Position numbers and translations under genes: made by a program
Part shown: piece by piece, positions 12,879-21,184 of the stretch
Numbering within the stretch: position 1 is the first letter of the stretch
How the letters are laid out: every line of letters begins with the position of its first letter
Notes under the pieces: model-generated
Databases searched by the model: none
Told to the model about the DNA's origin: nothing
The model's input: the letters and a program-made list of their open reading frames with translations, nothing else
Origin: Actinomycetes bacterium
GTDB taxonomy: Bacteria; Actinomycetota; Acidimicrobiia; Acidimicrobiales; Bog-793
Assembly: GCA_021798745.1 (NCBI GenBank)
Contig: JAJZBW010000004.1
Coordinates: 1 to 34,542, forward strand
DNA: 34,542 bases
Direction of reading: 5' to 3'

Positions 12879-13823
12879 GTGGAACGCGTCGTCGTGGTCG
12901 AGGACCTCCACAAGTCCTACGGCGCCCTCGAGGCCGTCCGGGGCGTGTCGTTCACGGTCGAGCGCGGCGAGGTGTTCGCGCTGCTCGGACCCAACGGAGC
13001 CGGGAAGACGACGACCGTCGAGATCCTCGAGGGCTTCCGCAGCCGCGACCGCGGCCGGGTGTCGGTCCTCGGGCACGACCCGGCGAGCCGGTCGCGTGCG
13101 ATGCGCGAGCGAGTCGGGATCGTCCTCCAGGAGCTGGCGGTCGAGCCGATGCTCACGGTCCGCGAGGTGCTCACGCGCACCGCGGGCTACTACCCGGACC
13201 CGCGCCCCGTCGACGAGGTCGTCGAGCTCGTCGGGCTCGCGGAGAAGGCACGGGCACGCGTGAAGACCCTCTCGGGGGGCCAGCAGCGCCGGCTCGACCT
13301 CGGGATGGGGATCATCGGGCGCCCCGAGCTCGTGTTCCTCGACGAGCCGACGACAGGGTTCGACCCGTCGGCGCGCCGTGGGGCGTGGGACCTCGTCCGG
13401 ACCCTCACCGAGGGAGGGACGACGGTGATCCTCACGACCCACTACATGGACGAGGCCGAGGCCCTCGCGGACGAGGTCGCGGTCGTGGCCGCAGGCCGGA
13501 TCGTCGGGTCCGGCCCGCCGGACGCGCTCGGTGGGCGCGACGAGGGGGCCGTCACGATCCGGTTCCGGCTCCCCGACGTCCCGGGGACCCCCGAGCTGCC
13601 TGCGGCGCTCGCCAGGATGTGCACCACGAGGTCCGTCGCGACGGACCCGGTCGAGATCACGACGGACGACGAGGTGCGCGTGCTCCACGACCTCACGACG
13701 TGGTCGATCGACTCGGGGGTCCCGCTCGCGGGGCTCGCGCTCGAGCGCTCGACCCTCGAGGACGTCTACCTCCGGCTCACCGGATCCGAGCACGGAGCGT
13801 CGCAGCCCGGTCGTCAGTCGTGA
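12879..13823 (+). CDS. ABC transporter ATP-binding protein (DrrA-like exporter)
   Basis: Cytoplasmic ATPase of a two-gene ABC-2 type exporter. The 314 aa protein has Walker A GPNGAGKT at 37-44, the Q-loop (VLQEL at about 82-86), signature LSGGQ at 131-135, Walker B LVFLDEP at 151-157 and the switch histidine His188. After about residue 215 there is a C-terminal extension with a DrrA-like tail (LEDVYLRLTG). The start is GTG with no ribosome site, apparently leaderless. The stop overlaps the permease start (GTGA). The substrate is unknown: homologues export drugs, lipids or polysaccharides. It is on the opposite strand from its neighbours. Confidence 0.93.
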   Translation: MERVVVVEDLHKSYGALEAVRGVSFTVERGEVFALLGPNGAGKTTTVEILEGFRSRDRGRVSVLGHDPASRSRAMRERVGIVLQELAVEPMLTVREVLTRTAGYYPDPRPVDEVVELVGLAEKARARVKTLSGGQQRRLDLGMGIIGRPELVFLDEPTTGFDPSARRGAWDLVRTLTEGGTTVILTTHYMDEAEALADEVAVVAAGRIVGSGPPDALGGRDEGAVTIRFRLPDVPGTPELPAALARMCTTRSVATDPVEITTDDEVRVLHDLTTWSIDSGVPLAGLALERSTLEDVYLRLTGSEHGASQPGRQS

Positions 13824-14632
13824 GCAGGAACGCGACGACCCGCGAGGCGGCGCCGGCCGGCCGGCCGCGAGCGGCCCGGCTCCTCCTCCAGCAGCTCCGG
13901 TACGAGCAGCTCGCGTTCTGGAGGAACCCCTTCGGCGCGGGATTCACGATCGGGTTCTCCGTCGTGTTCCTCGTTCTCCTCGCGGCGACGGGTGGGTCGT
14001 CTCGCTCCTCGACGCTCGGCGGGATCCGCCTCGTCCAGTACTACGTCCCGGGCTTCGCCGCGTACGGGGTGATGTCCGCCTGCTTCAACACCCTCGGGAT
14101 CCAGCTCGTGGTCCGGCGCGAGACGGGCCTGCTGAAGCGTCTCCGCCTGAGCCCGCTCCCGACGTGGGCACTTCTCGGAGGGGTGCTCCTCAACTCCTTC
14201 GTCGTCGCGGTCCTCCAGGTCGTCGTGCTCCTCGGGATCGGGCGCCTCGGGTACCACGTCGTGCTCCCCCACGCCTGGGGGCCGCTTCTCGTCGCGATCG
14301 TCGCAGGGGTCGTGTGCTTCACCGCCCTCGGGGTCGCGATATCCGCGGTCATCCCGAACCAGGAGGCCGCGGGTCCGATCATCTCGATCATCTACTTCGT
14401 GCTGCTGTTCCTCTCCGGCCTGTGGTACCCGCTCCAGCCGGGCTCCGCGCTGGCGCGCGTGTCGGGGTGGTTCCCCGTCCGCCGGCTCATCGTCGCGGTG
14501 TTCGCGCCCTTCGACCTCCGCCCGGGGTCCTCGCCGTGGTCGTGGAACGACATCGGGGTCCTCGCCGCGTGGGGGGTCGTCGCGGCGGTGTTCGCGCTCC
14601 GCCGATTCCGGTTCGAGCCGCGCCGATCCTGA
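13820..14632 (+). CDS. ABC-2 type transporter permease
   Basis: Membrane partner of the preceding ATPase; 270 aa with six hydrophobic segments, which is the ABC-2 (DrrB-like) layout. After a short basic N-terminus comes RYEQLAFWRNPFGAGF, a typical ABC-2 lead-in, then helices at about 40-55, 77-95, 120-140, 157-175, 185-203 and 245-260. The segment FVLLFLSGLWYPL is characteristic of the family. GTG at 13820 overlaps the ATPase stop by four bases, which fixes the start; the frame is open upstream only as a shadow of the ATPase gene. It converges on sua5 with 69 bases between the two stops. Confidence 0.92.
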   Translation: MSRNATTREAAPAGRPRAARLLLQQLRYEQLAFWRNPFGAGFTIGFSVVFLVLLAATGGSSRSSTLGGIRLVQYYVPGFAAYGVMSACFNTLGIQLVVRRETGLLKRLRLSPLPTWALLGGVLLNSFVVAVLQVVVLLGIGRLGYHVVLPHAWGPLLVAIVAGVVCFTALGVAISAVIPNQEAAGPIISIIYFVLLFLSGLWYPLQPGSALARVSGWFPVRRLIVAVFAPFDLRPGSSPWSWNDIGVLAAWGVVAAVFALRRFRFEPRRS

Positions 14633-14672
14633 GCGCCTCCCCCGCCGCTGTCCTCGGAGCGTCGCGACCGCA

Positions 14673-14686
14673 GGGCCCGAGGGCCC
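14673..14686. terminator. Weak hairpin between convergent genes
   Basis: GGGCC-CGAG-GGCCC forms a 5-bp stem with a 4-base loop between the stop codons of the permease (+) and sua5 (-). There is no T-run on either side. It could serve both directions as a weak terminator; low confidence. Confidence 0.3.
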
Positions 14687-14701
14687 CGTGGGGAGCTCCG
14701 C

Positions 14702-15337
14702 TCAGCGGCTCGCCGCTCCGAGCACCTCGAGGACCTCGCGGAGAGGCACGGGCCCCGACCGAAGGAGCCGCGCGCCGCTCTCCCGGTCGAGCGAGACGAC
14801 CGTCGACGGAGCTCCCGAGCAGCTCCCCCCGTCGAGCACGGGGAGCGCGGCGCCGAACACGACGCGGACCTCGTCCGCGGACGTGCACGGAGGACCGCCG
14901 TGGCGGTTCGCGCTCGTGACCGCGAGCGGGCCGACGAGCCCGCAGAGCGAGCGGACCGATCCGTGCGCGGGGCAGCGAACCCCGACCGTCGCCCCGTCGC
15001 CCCCGAGCTCGAGGCGGGCGCCCGCCGCGCGGGGCGCGACGACCGTGAGGGGGCCCGGCCAGAACGACCGGGCGAGCGCGGCGAGCGCGGCGTGCGAGGC
15101 GCGCTCGACGAGGAGCGCCGCCTGCTCGAGGTCCGCGACGAGCACGGGGAGCGCGACCGACTCGGGGCGCCCTTTCAGCGCGAACACCCTCTCGGCCGCG
15201 CGCGGGTCGGACGCGTCCGCGGCGAGCCCGTAGACGGTGTCGGTCGGGAGCGCGACGACCCCGCCGGAGCGGAGCACGACGGCGAGCTCCTCGAGCCCGC
15301 TCCCCGGCCCGGGGCCCTCGGCGACCGGGGCGCTCAC
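14702..15337 (-). CDS. tsaC: L-threonylcarbamoyladenylate synthase (Sua5/YrdC family)
   Basis: Makes threonylcarbamoyl-AMP from threonine, bicarbonate and ATP, the first step of t6A37 modification in ANN-decoding tRNAs. The 211 aa protein has the YrdC fold markers: GGVVALPTDTVYGLAAD near the N-terminus, FALKGRPESVALPVLV with the Lys and Arg of the nucleotide site, FWPGPLTVV, and VTSANRHGG. It lacks the extra C-terminal Sua5 domain, so it is the short TsaC-like form. The GTG at 15337 overlaps the prmC stop (GTGA). The same position after prmC is occupied by its homologue in Mycobacterium. Confidence 0.93.
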   Translation of the reverse strand: MSAPVAEGPGPGSGLEELAVVLRSGGVVALPTDTVYGLAADASDPRAAERVFALKGRPESVALPVLVADLEQAALLVERASHAALAALARSFWPGPLTVVAPRAAGARLELGGDGATVGVRCPAHGSVRSLCGLVGPLAVTSANRHGGPPCTSADEVRVVFGAALPVLDGGSCSGAPSTVVSLDRESGARLLRSGPVPLREVLEVLGAASR

Positions 15338-16269
15338 CACTCGGCGACGAGCACGCGGTCCCGGCCCGCGAGGTCCTTCTCGACCTGGACGCGCCGCGCC
15401 CCGGCGGCCCGAGCGAGGGCGGACGCGGCCTCGGCCTGGTGCGGCGCGATCTCGACGACGAGCGCCCCTCCGGGCGCGAGCACCCGGGGCGCCCCCGCGA
15501 CGACCGCCTCGATCGCCTCGAGCCCGGTCGGACCGGCCACGAGCGCGTCGTACGGGTCGTGGTCGCGCACGACCGGGTCGAGGTCGGCCCACTCGCCGTC
15601 GGCGAGGTAGGGGGGGTTCGAGACCACGCAGTCCACGAGCCCGTGGAGGAAGTCGGCGACCCCGAGGTACCAGTCTCCGACGAGGAAGCGCCCGCGGAGG
15701 GCCGGGACGCCGAGGCGCTCCGCGTTCTCACGTGCGAGGTCGACCGCGTCGCCCGAGACGTCGACGCCGACGACCTCCACGTCGTCGGACTCCGCGAGGA
15801 TCGCGCACGCGATCGCCCCGGAGCCCGTCCCGAGGTCGACCGCGACGAGCGGGACGGGGAGGTCCTCCTCGCCCGGGGGGGGAGGGCCGCTCGCCGCGAC
15901 GGCGAGCTCGAGCCCCTCGCGGCGGCGCTCGAGCTCCGCGAGCGCGTACCCCGCGACGACCTCGGTCTCGGGACGCGGGACGAGGGCGCGGCCGTCGACG
16001 GCGAGCTCGACGGTCCGGAAGGACCAGTGGCCGATCACGTGCTGGAGCGGCTCTCCCGCGCGGCGGCGACCGACGAGCGACGCGAGCCGGACGGCCGCGT
16101 CCGCGGGAGCCGGCTCGTCGAGGGCGGTCACGAGCGCCGCGGCGCTCATCCCCGACACCTCCTCGACGAGGCGCCGCGCCTCGTCCTCGTCCGACAGCTC
16201 GCGCGACGCGGCCGACCGGAGCGAGCGCCAGGTCGCGGCCCTCTCGTCGGGGGCCTCGGGGCCGGTCAC
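15334..16269 (-). CDS. prmC: Peptide chain release factor N5-glutamine methyltransferase
   Basis: Methylates the GGQ glutamine of release factors using SAM, raising termination efficiency. The 311 aa protein has the substrate-facing N-terminal helical domain (about 10-90, including PLQHVIGHWSF), the SAM motif VDLGTGSGA at about 144-152, and the catalytic NPPY at 218-221. A short acidic/Pro insertion (about 128-138) precedes the SAM motif. GTG at 16269 overlaps the stop of its substrate's gene prfA; the downstream stop overlaps sua5. The three genes form a tightly coupled unit. Confidence 0.95.
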   Translation of the reverse strand: MTGPEAPDERAATWRSLRSAASRELSDEDEARRLVEEVSGMSAAALVTALDEPAPADAAVRLASLVGRRRAGEPLQHVIGHWSFRTVELAVDGRALVPRPETEVVAGYALAELERRREGLELAVAASGPPPPGEEDLPVPLVAVDLGTGSGAIACAILAESDDVEVVGVDVSGDAVDLARENAERLGVPALRGRFLVGDWYLGVADFLHGLVDCVVSNPPYLADGEWADLDPVVRDHDPYDALVAGPTGLEAIEAVVAGAPRVLAPGGALVVEIAPHQAEAASALARAAGARRVQVEKDLAGRDRVLVAEW

Positions 16270-17351
16270 CTCGCCCCTCCCCGCCCCTGAGCGAGGAGCT
16301 GTCGGGTCCGCTCGTCCGAGACGAGCGCGTCGACGATCTCGTCGAGCTCTCCCGCGAGCACGCGGTCGAGCTTGTGGAGGGTGAGGCCGACCCGGTGGTC
16401 GGTCACGCGGTTCTCCTTGAAGTTGTACGTCCGGACCTTGTCCGCCCGTCCGCCCCCCTTCACCTGGTCGCGCCGCTGGCGCGACTGCTCCTCGGCGACC
16501 TTGTCCTGCTCGAGCTTGAGGAGGCGCGAGCGGAGGACGCGCAGCGCCTTCGCACGGTTCTGGATCTGGCTCTTCTCGTCCTGCATGGCCACGACGACCC
16601 CCGTCGGGAGGTGGGTGACGCGCACCGCGGAGTCCGTCGTGTTCACCGACTGGCCGCCGGGCCCGGTCGAACGGTAGACGTCGACCTTCAGGTCGTTGGG
16701 GTCGATCTCCACCTCGACCTCGTCGGCCTCCGGGAGGACGGTCACCGCTGCCGAGGAGGTGTGGACGCGACCCTGGGACTCGGTGACCGGGACGCGCTGG
16801 ACGCGGTGCGGGCCGGCCTCGTGCTTCAGCCGCTGCCACGCGTCGTCGCCCTTCACGAGGAACGTGACCTCGTCGATCCCCCCGAGGTCCGACGCCTGGG
16901 AGTCGAGCACCTCGACGCGCCATCCGCGGGTGTCCGCGTACCGGACGTACATCTGGAAGAGGTCCTTCGCGAACAGGTTCGCCTCCTCGCCCCCCTCCGC
17001 GCCGCGGATCGAGACGATGACGTTCCTCCCGTCGTTCGGGTCCTTCGGGAGGAGCTGCTCGCGGAGCTCCTCCTCGAGGGCGGCGAGCCGGGACTCGGCG
17101 AGGTCGAGCTCGTCGCGGGCGAGCTCGCGCTCGTCACCGCTCGTGTCCGCGAGCATCTCACGGGCGACCGCGAGGTCCTCGGCGGCCGCGCGCACGTCCC
17201 TCACGACGCGCACGATCCCCTCGAGCTCCTTGTGACGCCGCGACAGGGCGAGGAACCGCGCGCGGTCCCCGGCGACCCCGGGCGCGGCGAGCTCGGTCAG
17301 GACCTGCTCGTACTCGCGCTCGAACTCCCCGAGCCGATCGTGTTCGTCCAC
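16266..17351 (-). CDS. prfA: Peptide chain release factor 1
   Basis: Reads UAA and UAG stop codons and triggers peptide release on the ribosome. The 361 aa protein has the codon-reading tripeptide PVT at 188-190 inside HRVQRVPVTESQGRVHTS, and the catalytic GGQ at 232-234 in GPGGQSVNTTDSAVRVTH. These features separate RF1 from RF2. Length is standard. The GTG start at 17351 has a TAGCGT box ending 6 bases upstream and no ribosome site, suggesting a leaderless transcript beginning at this gene. It is coupled to prmC, which modifies the GGQ. Confidence 0.97.
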   Translation of the reverse strand: MDEHDRLGEFEREYEQVLTELAAPGVAGDRARFLALSRRHKELEGIVRVVRDVRAAAEDLAVAREMLADTSGDERELARDELDLAESRLAALEEELREQLLPKDPNDGRNVIVSIRGAEGGEEANLFAKDLFQMYVRYADTRGWRVEVLDSQASDLGGIDEVTFLVKGDDAWQRLKHEAGPHRVQRVPVTESQGRVHTSSAAVTVLPEADEVEVEIDPNDLKVDVYRSTGPGGQSVNTTDSAVRVTHLPTGVVVAMQDEKSQIQNRAKALRVLRSRLLKLEQDKVAEEQSRQRRDQVKGGGRADKVRTYNFKENRVTDHRVGLTLHKLDRVLAGELDEIVDALVSDERTRQLLAQGRGGAR

Positions 17352-17357
17352 GCGGTC

Positions 17358-17363
17358 ACGCTA
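17358..17363 (-). promoter_or_regulatory. Putative -10 box of a leaderless prfA promoter
   Basis: TAGCGT on the minus strand, 6 bases before the GTG of prfA. No -35 is recognisable. It matches the spacing of the box before the ABC ATPase gene. Confidence 0.45.
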
Positions 17364-17417
17364 GCGGCGCGGCCGGAGGGGGGCAGCTGGCCGCGGCCCC
17401 CGGCGACGCGGCACGGA

Positions 17418-17633
17418 TCAGCGCCGGGCCACCCCGCGCTTGCCGTAGCGGCGCTCGAACCGCTCGACGCGCCCACCGGTGTCGACGAGCTTCTGCTTGC
17501 CCGTGTAGAAGGGGTGGCACTCGTTGCAGAGCTCGACGTGGAGCTCGGGCTTGGTCGAGCGCGTCGTGAACTCGTTGCCGCACGAGCAGCGGACCGTGGC
17601 GGTGACGTAGCTGGGGTGGATGTCGGTCTTCAT
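17418..17633 (-). CDS. rpmE: 50S ribosomal protein L31 (zinc-binding form)
   Basis: Ribosomal protein bL31, 71 aa. It opens [22 protein letters not shown], standard for bL31. The zinc ligands of the C+ form are present: Cys16 and Cys18 in CSCG and a CNEC pair at about residues 36-39. The basic C-terminus ([11 protein letters not shown]) contacts rRNA. ATG at 17633 has GGAGG just upstream. TAACAT at 17643-17648 could be a -10 box, but then the GGAGG would lie at or before the start point, so the promoter is doubtful. It is flanked by rho and prfA as in other actinobacteria. Confidence 0.97.
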   Translation of the reverse strand: MKTDIHPSYVTATVRCSCGNEFTTRSTKPELHVELCNECHPFYTGKQKLVDTGGRVERFERRYGKRGVARR

Positions 17634-17662
17634 GGAGCCTCCATGTTACGCGTGCGCCGACG

Positions 17663-17705
17663 CGGCCCGCGCCGGGCCGGGTCCGTCCGACGGGGCCCCG
17701 GACGG
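17663..17705 (-). terminator. Two tandem GC hairpins after rho
   Basis: Between the rho stop and rpmE lie two hairpins. At 17683-17705, CCGTCCG pairs with CGGACGG (7 bp, loop of 9). At 17663-17679, CGGCCC pairs with GGGCCG (6 bp, loop of 5). Neither is followed by a T-run, the usual picture in GC-rich genomes. They probably end or reduce rho transcription before rpmE. Confidence 0.45.
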
Positions 17706-17714
17706 CCCCGCCCG

Positions 17715-19625
17715 TCAGGCCGAGCCGACGGGAGCCTTCGCGATCTCTGCGAGGAACTCGTCGTTCGATCGGGTCGTGCGGATCTTGTCGATGAGGAGCT
17801 CGAGGCCGGCCGCCCCGCTCCCCTCGTTGCTCAGCGCGTTGAGCACGCGGCGGAGCTTCCAGACCTGCTGGAGCTGGGAGCGGTCGAACAGGAGCTCCTC
17901 GTGCCGGGTCGAGCTCGCGTTCACGTCGATAGCGGGGTAGAGGCGGCGCTCGGCGAGCTTTCGGTCGAGGCGCAGCTCCATGTTGCCCGTGCCCTTGAAC
18001 TCCTCGAAGATGACCTCGTCCATCTTCGACCCGGTCTCGACGAGCGCGGTCGCGAGGATCGTGAGGGAGCCCCCCTCCTCGATGTTGCGCGCCGCACCGA
18101 AGAACCGCTTCGGGGGGTACAGCGCGCCAGAGTCGACCCCTCCCGACATGATCCGGCCCGTGGCGGGCTGCGCGAGGTTGTAGGCGCGGGCGAGCCGGGT
18201 GATCCCGTCCAGGATTATCACGACGTCCCGGCCGAGCTCGACGAGCCGCTTCGCCCGCTCGATCGTGAGCTCCGCGACGGCGGTGTGCTCGTCCGCGGGC
18301 CGGTCGAAGGTCGACGCGATGACCTCGCCGCGCACGGAACGGCGCATGTCGGTGACCTCTTCGGGGCGCTCGTCCACGAGGAGCACGATGAGGTGCACGT
18401 CGGGGTTGTTCGCCTCGATGGAGTGGGCGATCTGCTTCATGATCGTCGTCTTGCCCGCCTTCGGGGGCGAGACGATCATCCCGCGCTGTCCCTTCCCGAT
18501 GGGCGAGATCAGGTCGACGATGCGCGCCGTGAGGTTCGCGGGGTCGCCCGCCTGCTCGAGCCGGAGGGTCTCGTCGGGGAACAGCGGCGTGAGGTCCTCG
18601 AAGCGCCTGCGCTGACGGGCCTCCTCGGGGGACAGCCCCCCGACCGAGTCGATCCGGAGAAGAGCCGGGTACTTCTCGCTCGGGCCCGCCGGGCGGCAGG
18701 CGCCCTCGATCGCGTCCCCCTTGCGGAGCGCGAACTTGCGGGCCTGGCTCACCGAGACGTAGACGTCCCGGCTGCTCGCGAGGTACCCGCTCGTGCGGAG
18801 GAACCCGTAGCCCTCCTCGCGGAGGTCGAGGAGCCCCTTGACGGGGACGAGCTCACCCTGCCAGGTTCCCTCCTGCCCGCCCGGGCTCTCGCCGCGCTCC
18901 CGGTCCCGCCCGCGCCGGCGCCGTCCGCGCCGGTTGCCGACGTCCACGACGCCGTTTCCCTGGGGTGCGGCGCCGGGCGCGTAGGCGGGACGCGGCTCGC
19001 GCGCGGCGGGACGGCCCTCCCCCTCGCCCGGGCGCTCCTCGCGTCGCGCCGGGACTGTCGTCTCCCGCGTCTCGGTCGCGACGCCCACCCCGACCGGCGC
19101 GCGCTGCTCCTCGGTCTCCCCCGCTCCGCCCCGGGAGGCCGGGGCGCCGGTCCCGACCGTCGCCTCCGGGGCGGCAGCCGGCGCGGCGGACGACGCCTCC
19201 TCGCCCGACGGGGCGGACCGCGAGCTGCCCTCCCCGGGTCCTGGCCGCTCCGCGGAGGCGGCCGTCCGGCGTCCGACCGCCCGGGGCGAGCGCCTCGGCC
19301 TCGCGGTCGCCGCCTCCGGCTCCCCGGACACTGCGGCCGGGTGCTCCGCGGGGGCCGCGGCCTCGCCGAGGTCCGGGTCGGCGGCGGAGGGGAGGGCGCT
19401 CGTTCCGTTCGTCCCGCCCGTGCGCGGGCCGTGCCCGTTCGAGGACCCCGCGGCAGCGGGGGCGTCCTCGGCGACGGGGACCCCGGACGCCGTGAGGATG
19501 AGGTCGATGATGTCCGCCTTTCGCGAGCGCGACGCCGGCTTCAGCGACATCGCGGACGCGATGGCGTGGAGCTCGTCCCGCTCCTTGCGTTCGAGGATGG
19601 AGCGCTCGAGCTGCTCTCCTGCCAT
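17715..19625 (-). CDS. rho: Transcription termination factor Rho with long disordered insert
   Basis: Hexameric ATP-dependent RNA helicase that ends transcription. The 636 aa protein is arranged as a Rho-N three-helix domain (about 5-45, [20 protein letters not shown]), a low-complexity Ala/Pro/Gly/Glu/Arg insert (about 46-255) ending in an arginine-rich patch ([14 protein letters not shown]), the cold-shock-like RNA-binding domain (about 256-330, [11 protein letters not shown]), then the RecA motor with Walker [10 protein letters not shown] at 386-394, [10 protein letters not shown], and the C-terminal [16 protein letters not shown]. Such inserts are known in actinobacterial Rho. ATG at 19625 is preceded by AGGAG; a longer in-frame start has no domain support. 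Confidence 0.96.
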   Translation of the reverse strand: MAGEQLERSILERKERDELHAIASAMSLKPASRSRKADIIDLILTASGVPVAEDAPAAAGSSNGHGPRTGGTNGTSALPSAADPDLGEAAAPAEHPAAVSGEPEAATARPRRSPRAVGRRTAASAERPGPGEGSSRSAPSGEEASSAAPAAAPEATVGTGAPASRGGAGETEEQRAPVGVGVATETRETTVPARREERPGEGEGRPAAREPRPAYAPGAAPQGNGVVDVGNRRGRRRRGRDRERGESPGGQEGTWQGELVPVKGLLDLREEGYGFLRTSGYLASSRDVYVSVSQARKFALRKGDAIEGACRPAGPSEKYPALLRIDSVGGLSPEEARQRRRFEDLTPLFPDETLRLEQAGDPANLTARIVDLISPIGKGQRGMIVSPPKAGKTTIMKQIAHSIEANNPDVHLIVLLVDERPEEVTDMRRSVRGEVIASTFDRPADEHTAVAELTIERAKRLVELGRDVVIILDGITRLARAYNLAQPATGRIMSGGVDSGALYPPKRFFGAARNIEEGGSLTILATALVETGSKMDEVIFEEFKGTGNMELRLDRKLAERRLYPAIDVNASSTRHEELLFDRSQLQQVWKLRRVLNALSNEGSGAAGLELLIDKIRTTRSNDEFLAEIAKAPVGSA

Positions 19626-19982
19626 CGGCGTGTGCTCCTGTGCTCGTGGGTGCTCTCGGTTCGAGAGCTCGTCGGTCGAGGTTCCTGCCCGGATCGCCGG
19701 CGCGTGGCTCCTCCGGTGGCGGCGCACGGCGCTCGCCACCTCGAGGGACGGGCGCAGGTGCCCGGCTCCCCGACCCGGGAGGAGAGGCAGCCGGACGGGC
19801 TCGGCCCGCCCGGCCGTCCACGTCGCGGGCCGGTCACTGCGAGAGAGTGCGACGGGCTGCGATCTCGGACCTGCTTCGGGATCAGCCTACCGCTCCGCCT
19901 AGGCCTCCCAGCGGCAGCGCGCGGGACGACGTCCGGGAAGCGGTGCTACAGACAGTGTAACGACTCCTGCGACCTGCGGCAA
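19626..19982 (-). promoter_or_regulatory. rho promoter and about 320-base leader
   Basis: On the minus strand TTGCCG (19977-19982) and TACACT (19954-19959) are spaced exactly 17 bases, a good housekeeping-sigma promoter. The start point would be near 19947, giving a leader of about 320 bases before the rho ATG. I find no gene or convincing long stem in the leader; it is the largest non-coding stretch in the window. Long rho leaders that allow Rho to limit its own synthesis are known in other bacteria, so autoregulation is plausible but not shown. Confidence 0.6.
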
Positions 19983-19986
19983 CACG

Positions 19987-20001
19987 CCCCGTGCGACGGG
20001 G
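19987..20001 (-). terminator. Hairpin downstream of thrC
   Basis: CCCCGT-GCG-ACGGGG, a 6-bp perfect stem, just upstream of the rho -35 box. With the hairpin at 20036-20055 it probably ends the lysA-hom-thrC transcript. No T-run is present. Confidence 0.4.
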
Positions 20002-20035
20002 TCCCCGGCGGTGGCCGCCCGCCGTCGAGGAGCAG

Positions 20036-20055
20036 GACCCGGTGCGCGCCGGGTC
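20036..20055 (-). terminator. Hairpin overlapping the thrC stop codon
   Basis: GACCCGG and CCGGGTC form a perfect 7-bp stem with a 6-base loop, including two bases of the thrC stop codon (20054-20056). It lacks a T-run. It is likely a termination or mRNA 3'-end protecting structure. Confidence 0.45.
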
Positions 20056-21157
20056 AGAGACCGAGCGCGGACACGACGGACCCGAAGGTCGCGTCGACCG
20101 CGTCCGGGACCGTGACCTGGCTGATCGCGAGGTCCGGGTCCTTCAGCCCGTGCCCGGTGAGCACGCACACGACGGTCGACCGCGCGGGGACACCGACCTT
20201 CAGGAGCCCCGCGACGGACGCTGCGGAGGCGGCCTCGCAGAACACGGACTCCTCGGTCGCGAGGAACCGGTAGGCGGCGAGTATCTCCTCGTCGGTCACG
20301 GCCGTGATCCCCCCTCCCGACTCGGAGGCGGCCGCGGTCGCCCCGTACCAGGAGGCGGGGTTCCCGATCCGGATCGCGGTCGCGATCGTCTCCGGGTGCT
20401 CGACCGGGTGGCCCTCGACGATCGGGGCCGCCCCGGCGGCCTGGAACCCGAGCATGCGGGGGAGGCGCGTCGAGCGGCCCGCCTCCCGGTACTCGCAGTA
20501 GCCCTTCCAGTAGGCGGTGATGTTCCCCGCGTTCCCGACGGGTATGCAGTGGACGTCCGGGGCGTCCCCGAGCACGTCGACGATCTCGAACGCCCCGGAC
20601 TTCTGCCCCTCGATCCGGAAGGGGTTCACGGAGTTCACGACGACGATCGGGGCGCGCGTCGGCAGCTCGCGCACGATGTCGAGGGCGACGTCGAAGTTCC
20701 CCCGGACCTGGAGCACCCGCGCCCCGTGGACGAGCGCCTGGGCGAGCTTTCCGAGCGCGATGTGCCCCTCGGGGATGAGCACCGCGCACGTCATCCCCGC
20801 TCTCGCCGCGTACGCGGCCGCCGACGCGGACGTGTTCCCGGTGGAGGCGCACACGACGGCCTTCGCACCCTCCTCGAGCGCCTTGGAGATCGCGAGGGTC
20901 ATCCCTCGGTCCTTGAACGACCCGGTCGGGTTCGCACCCTCGATCTTCAGCAGCACACGGGCGCCGACCCGCTCGGAGAGCCTCGGCGCGGGAAGGAGCG
21001 GGGTGTTGCCCTCGTGGAGCGTGACGACCGGAGTCGCGTCCCCGACGGGGAGGAACTCCCGGTAGCGACGGACCACCCCCTCCCACTGCCGGGCCCCGGT
21101 CTCGCCCGGCTCGGCGAGGCTGAGCCCCGCGAACCCCGTCGCACGGTCGTCGCCCAC
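20054..21157 (-). CDS. thrC: Threonine synthase
   Basis: PLP enzyme (fold type II) converting O-phosphohomoserine to threonine. The 367 aa protein shows [11 protein letters not shown], the PLP lysine Lys82 in [11 protein letters not shown], the [17 protein letters not shown] substrate loop, and the phosphate-binding [15 protein letters not shown]. The size matches the compact actinobacterial ThrC rather than the 430-500 aa E. coli/yeast type. GTG start at 21157, 27 bases after hom. It is the last gene of lysA-hom-thrC. Homoserine kinase (thrB), which would supply its substrate, is not in the following gap as it is in Mycobacterium. Confidence 0.96.
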   Translation of the reverse strand: MGDDRATGFAGLSLAEPGETGARQWEGVVRRYREFLPVGDATPVVTLHEGNTPLLPAPRLSERVGARVLLKIEGANPTGSFKDRGMTLAISKALEEGAKAVVCASTGNTSASAAAYAARAGMTCAVLIPEGHIALGKLAQALVHGARVLQVRGNFDVALDIVRELPTRAPIVVVNSVNPFRIEGQKSGAFEIVDVLGDAPDVHCIPVGNAGNITAYWKGYCEYREAGRSTRLPRMLGFQAAGAAPIVEGHPVEHPETIATAIRIGNPASWYGATAAASESGGGITAVTDEEILAAYRFLATEESVFCEAASAASVAGLLKVGVPARSTVVCVLTGHGLKDPDLAISQVTVPDAVDATFGSVVSALGL

Positions 21158-21184
21158 GTGTCTGTCCGCCCTCTCCCGGTGGCC

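Noticed and set aside
15237-20273. Plus-strand open frame of 1678 codons
   Set aside because: It lies antisense across sua5, prmC, prfA, rpmE, rho and beyond, is dominated by Arg/Pro/Gly/Ala, and has no domain. High GC removes stop codons; it is a shadow.
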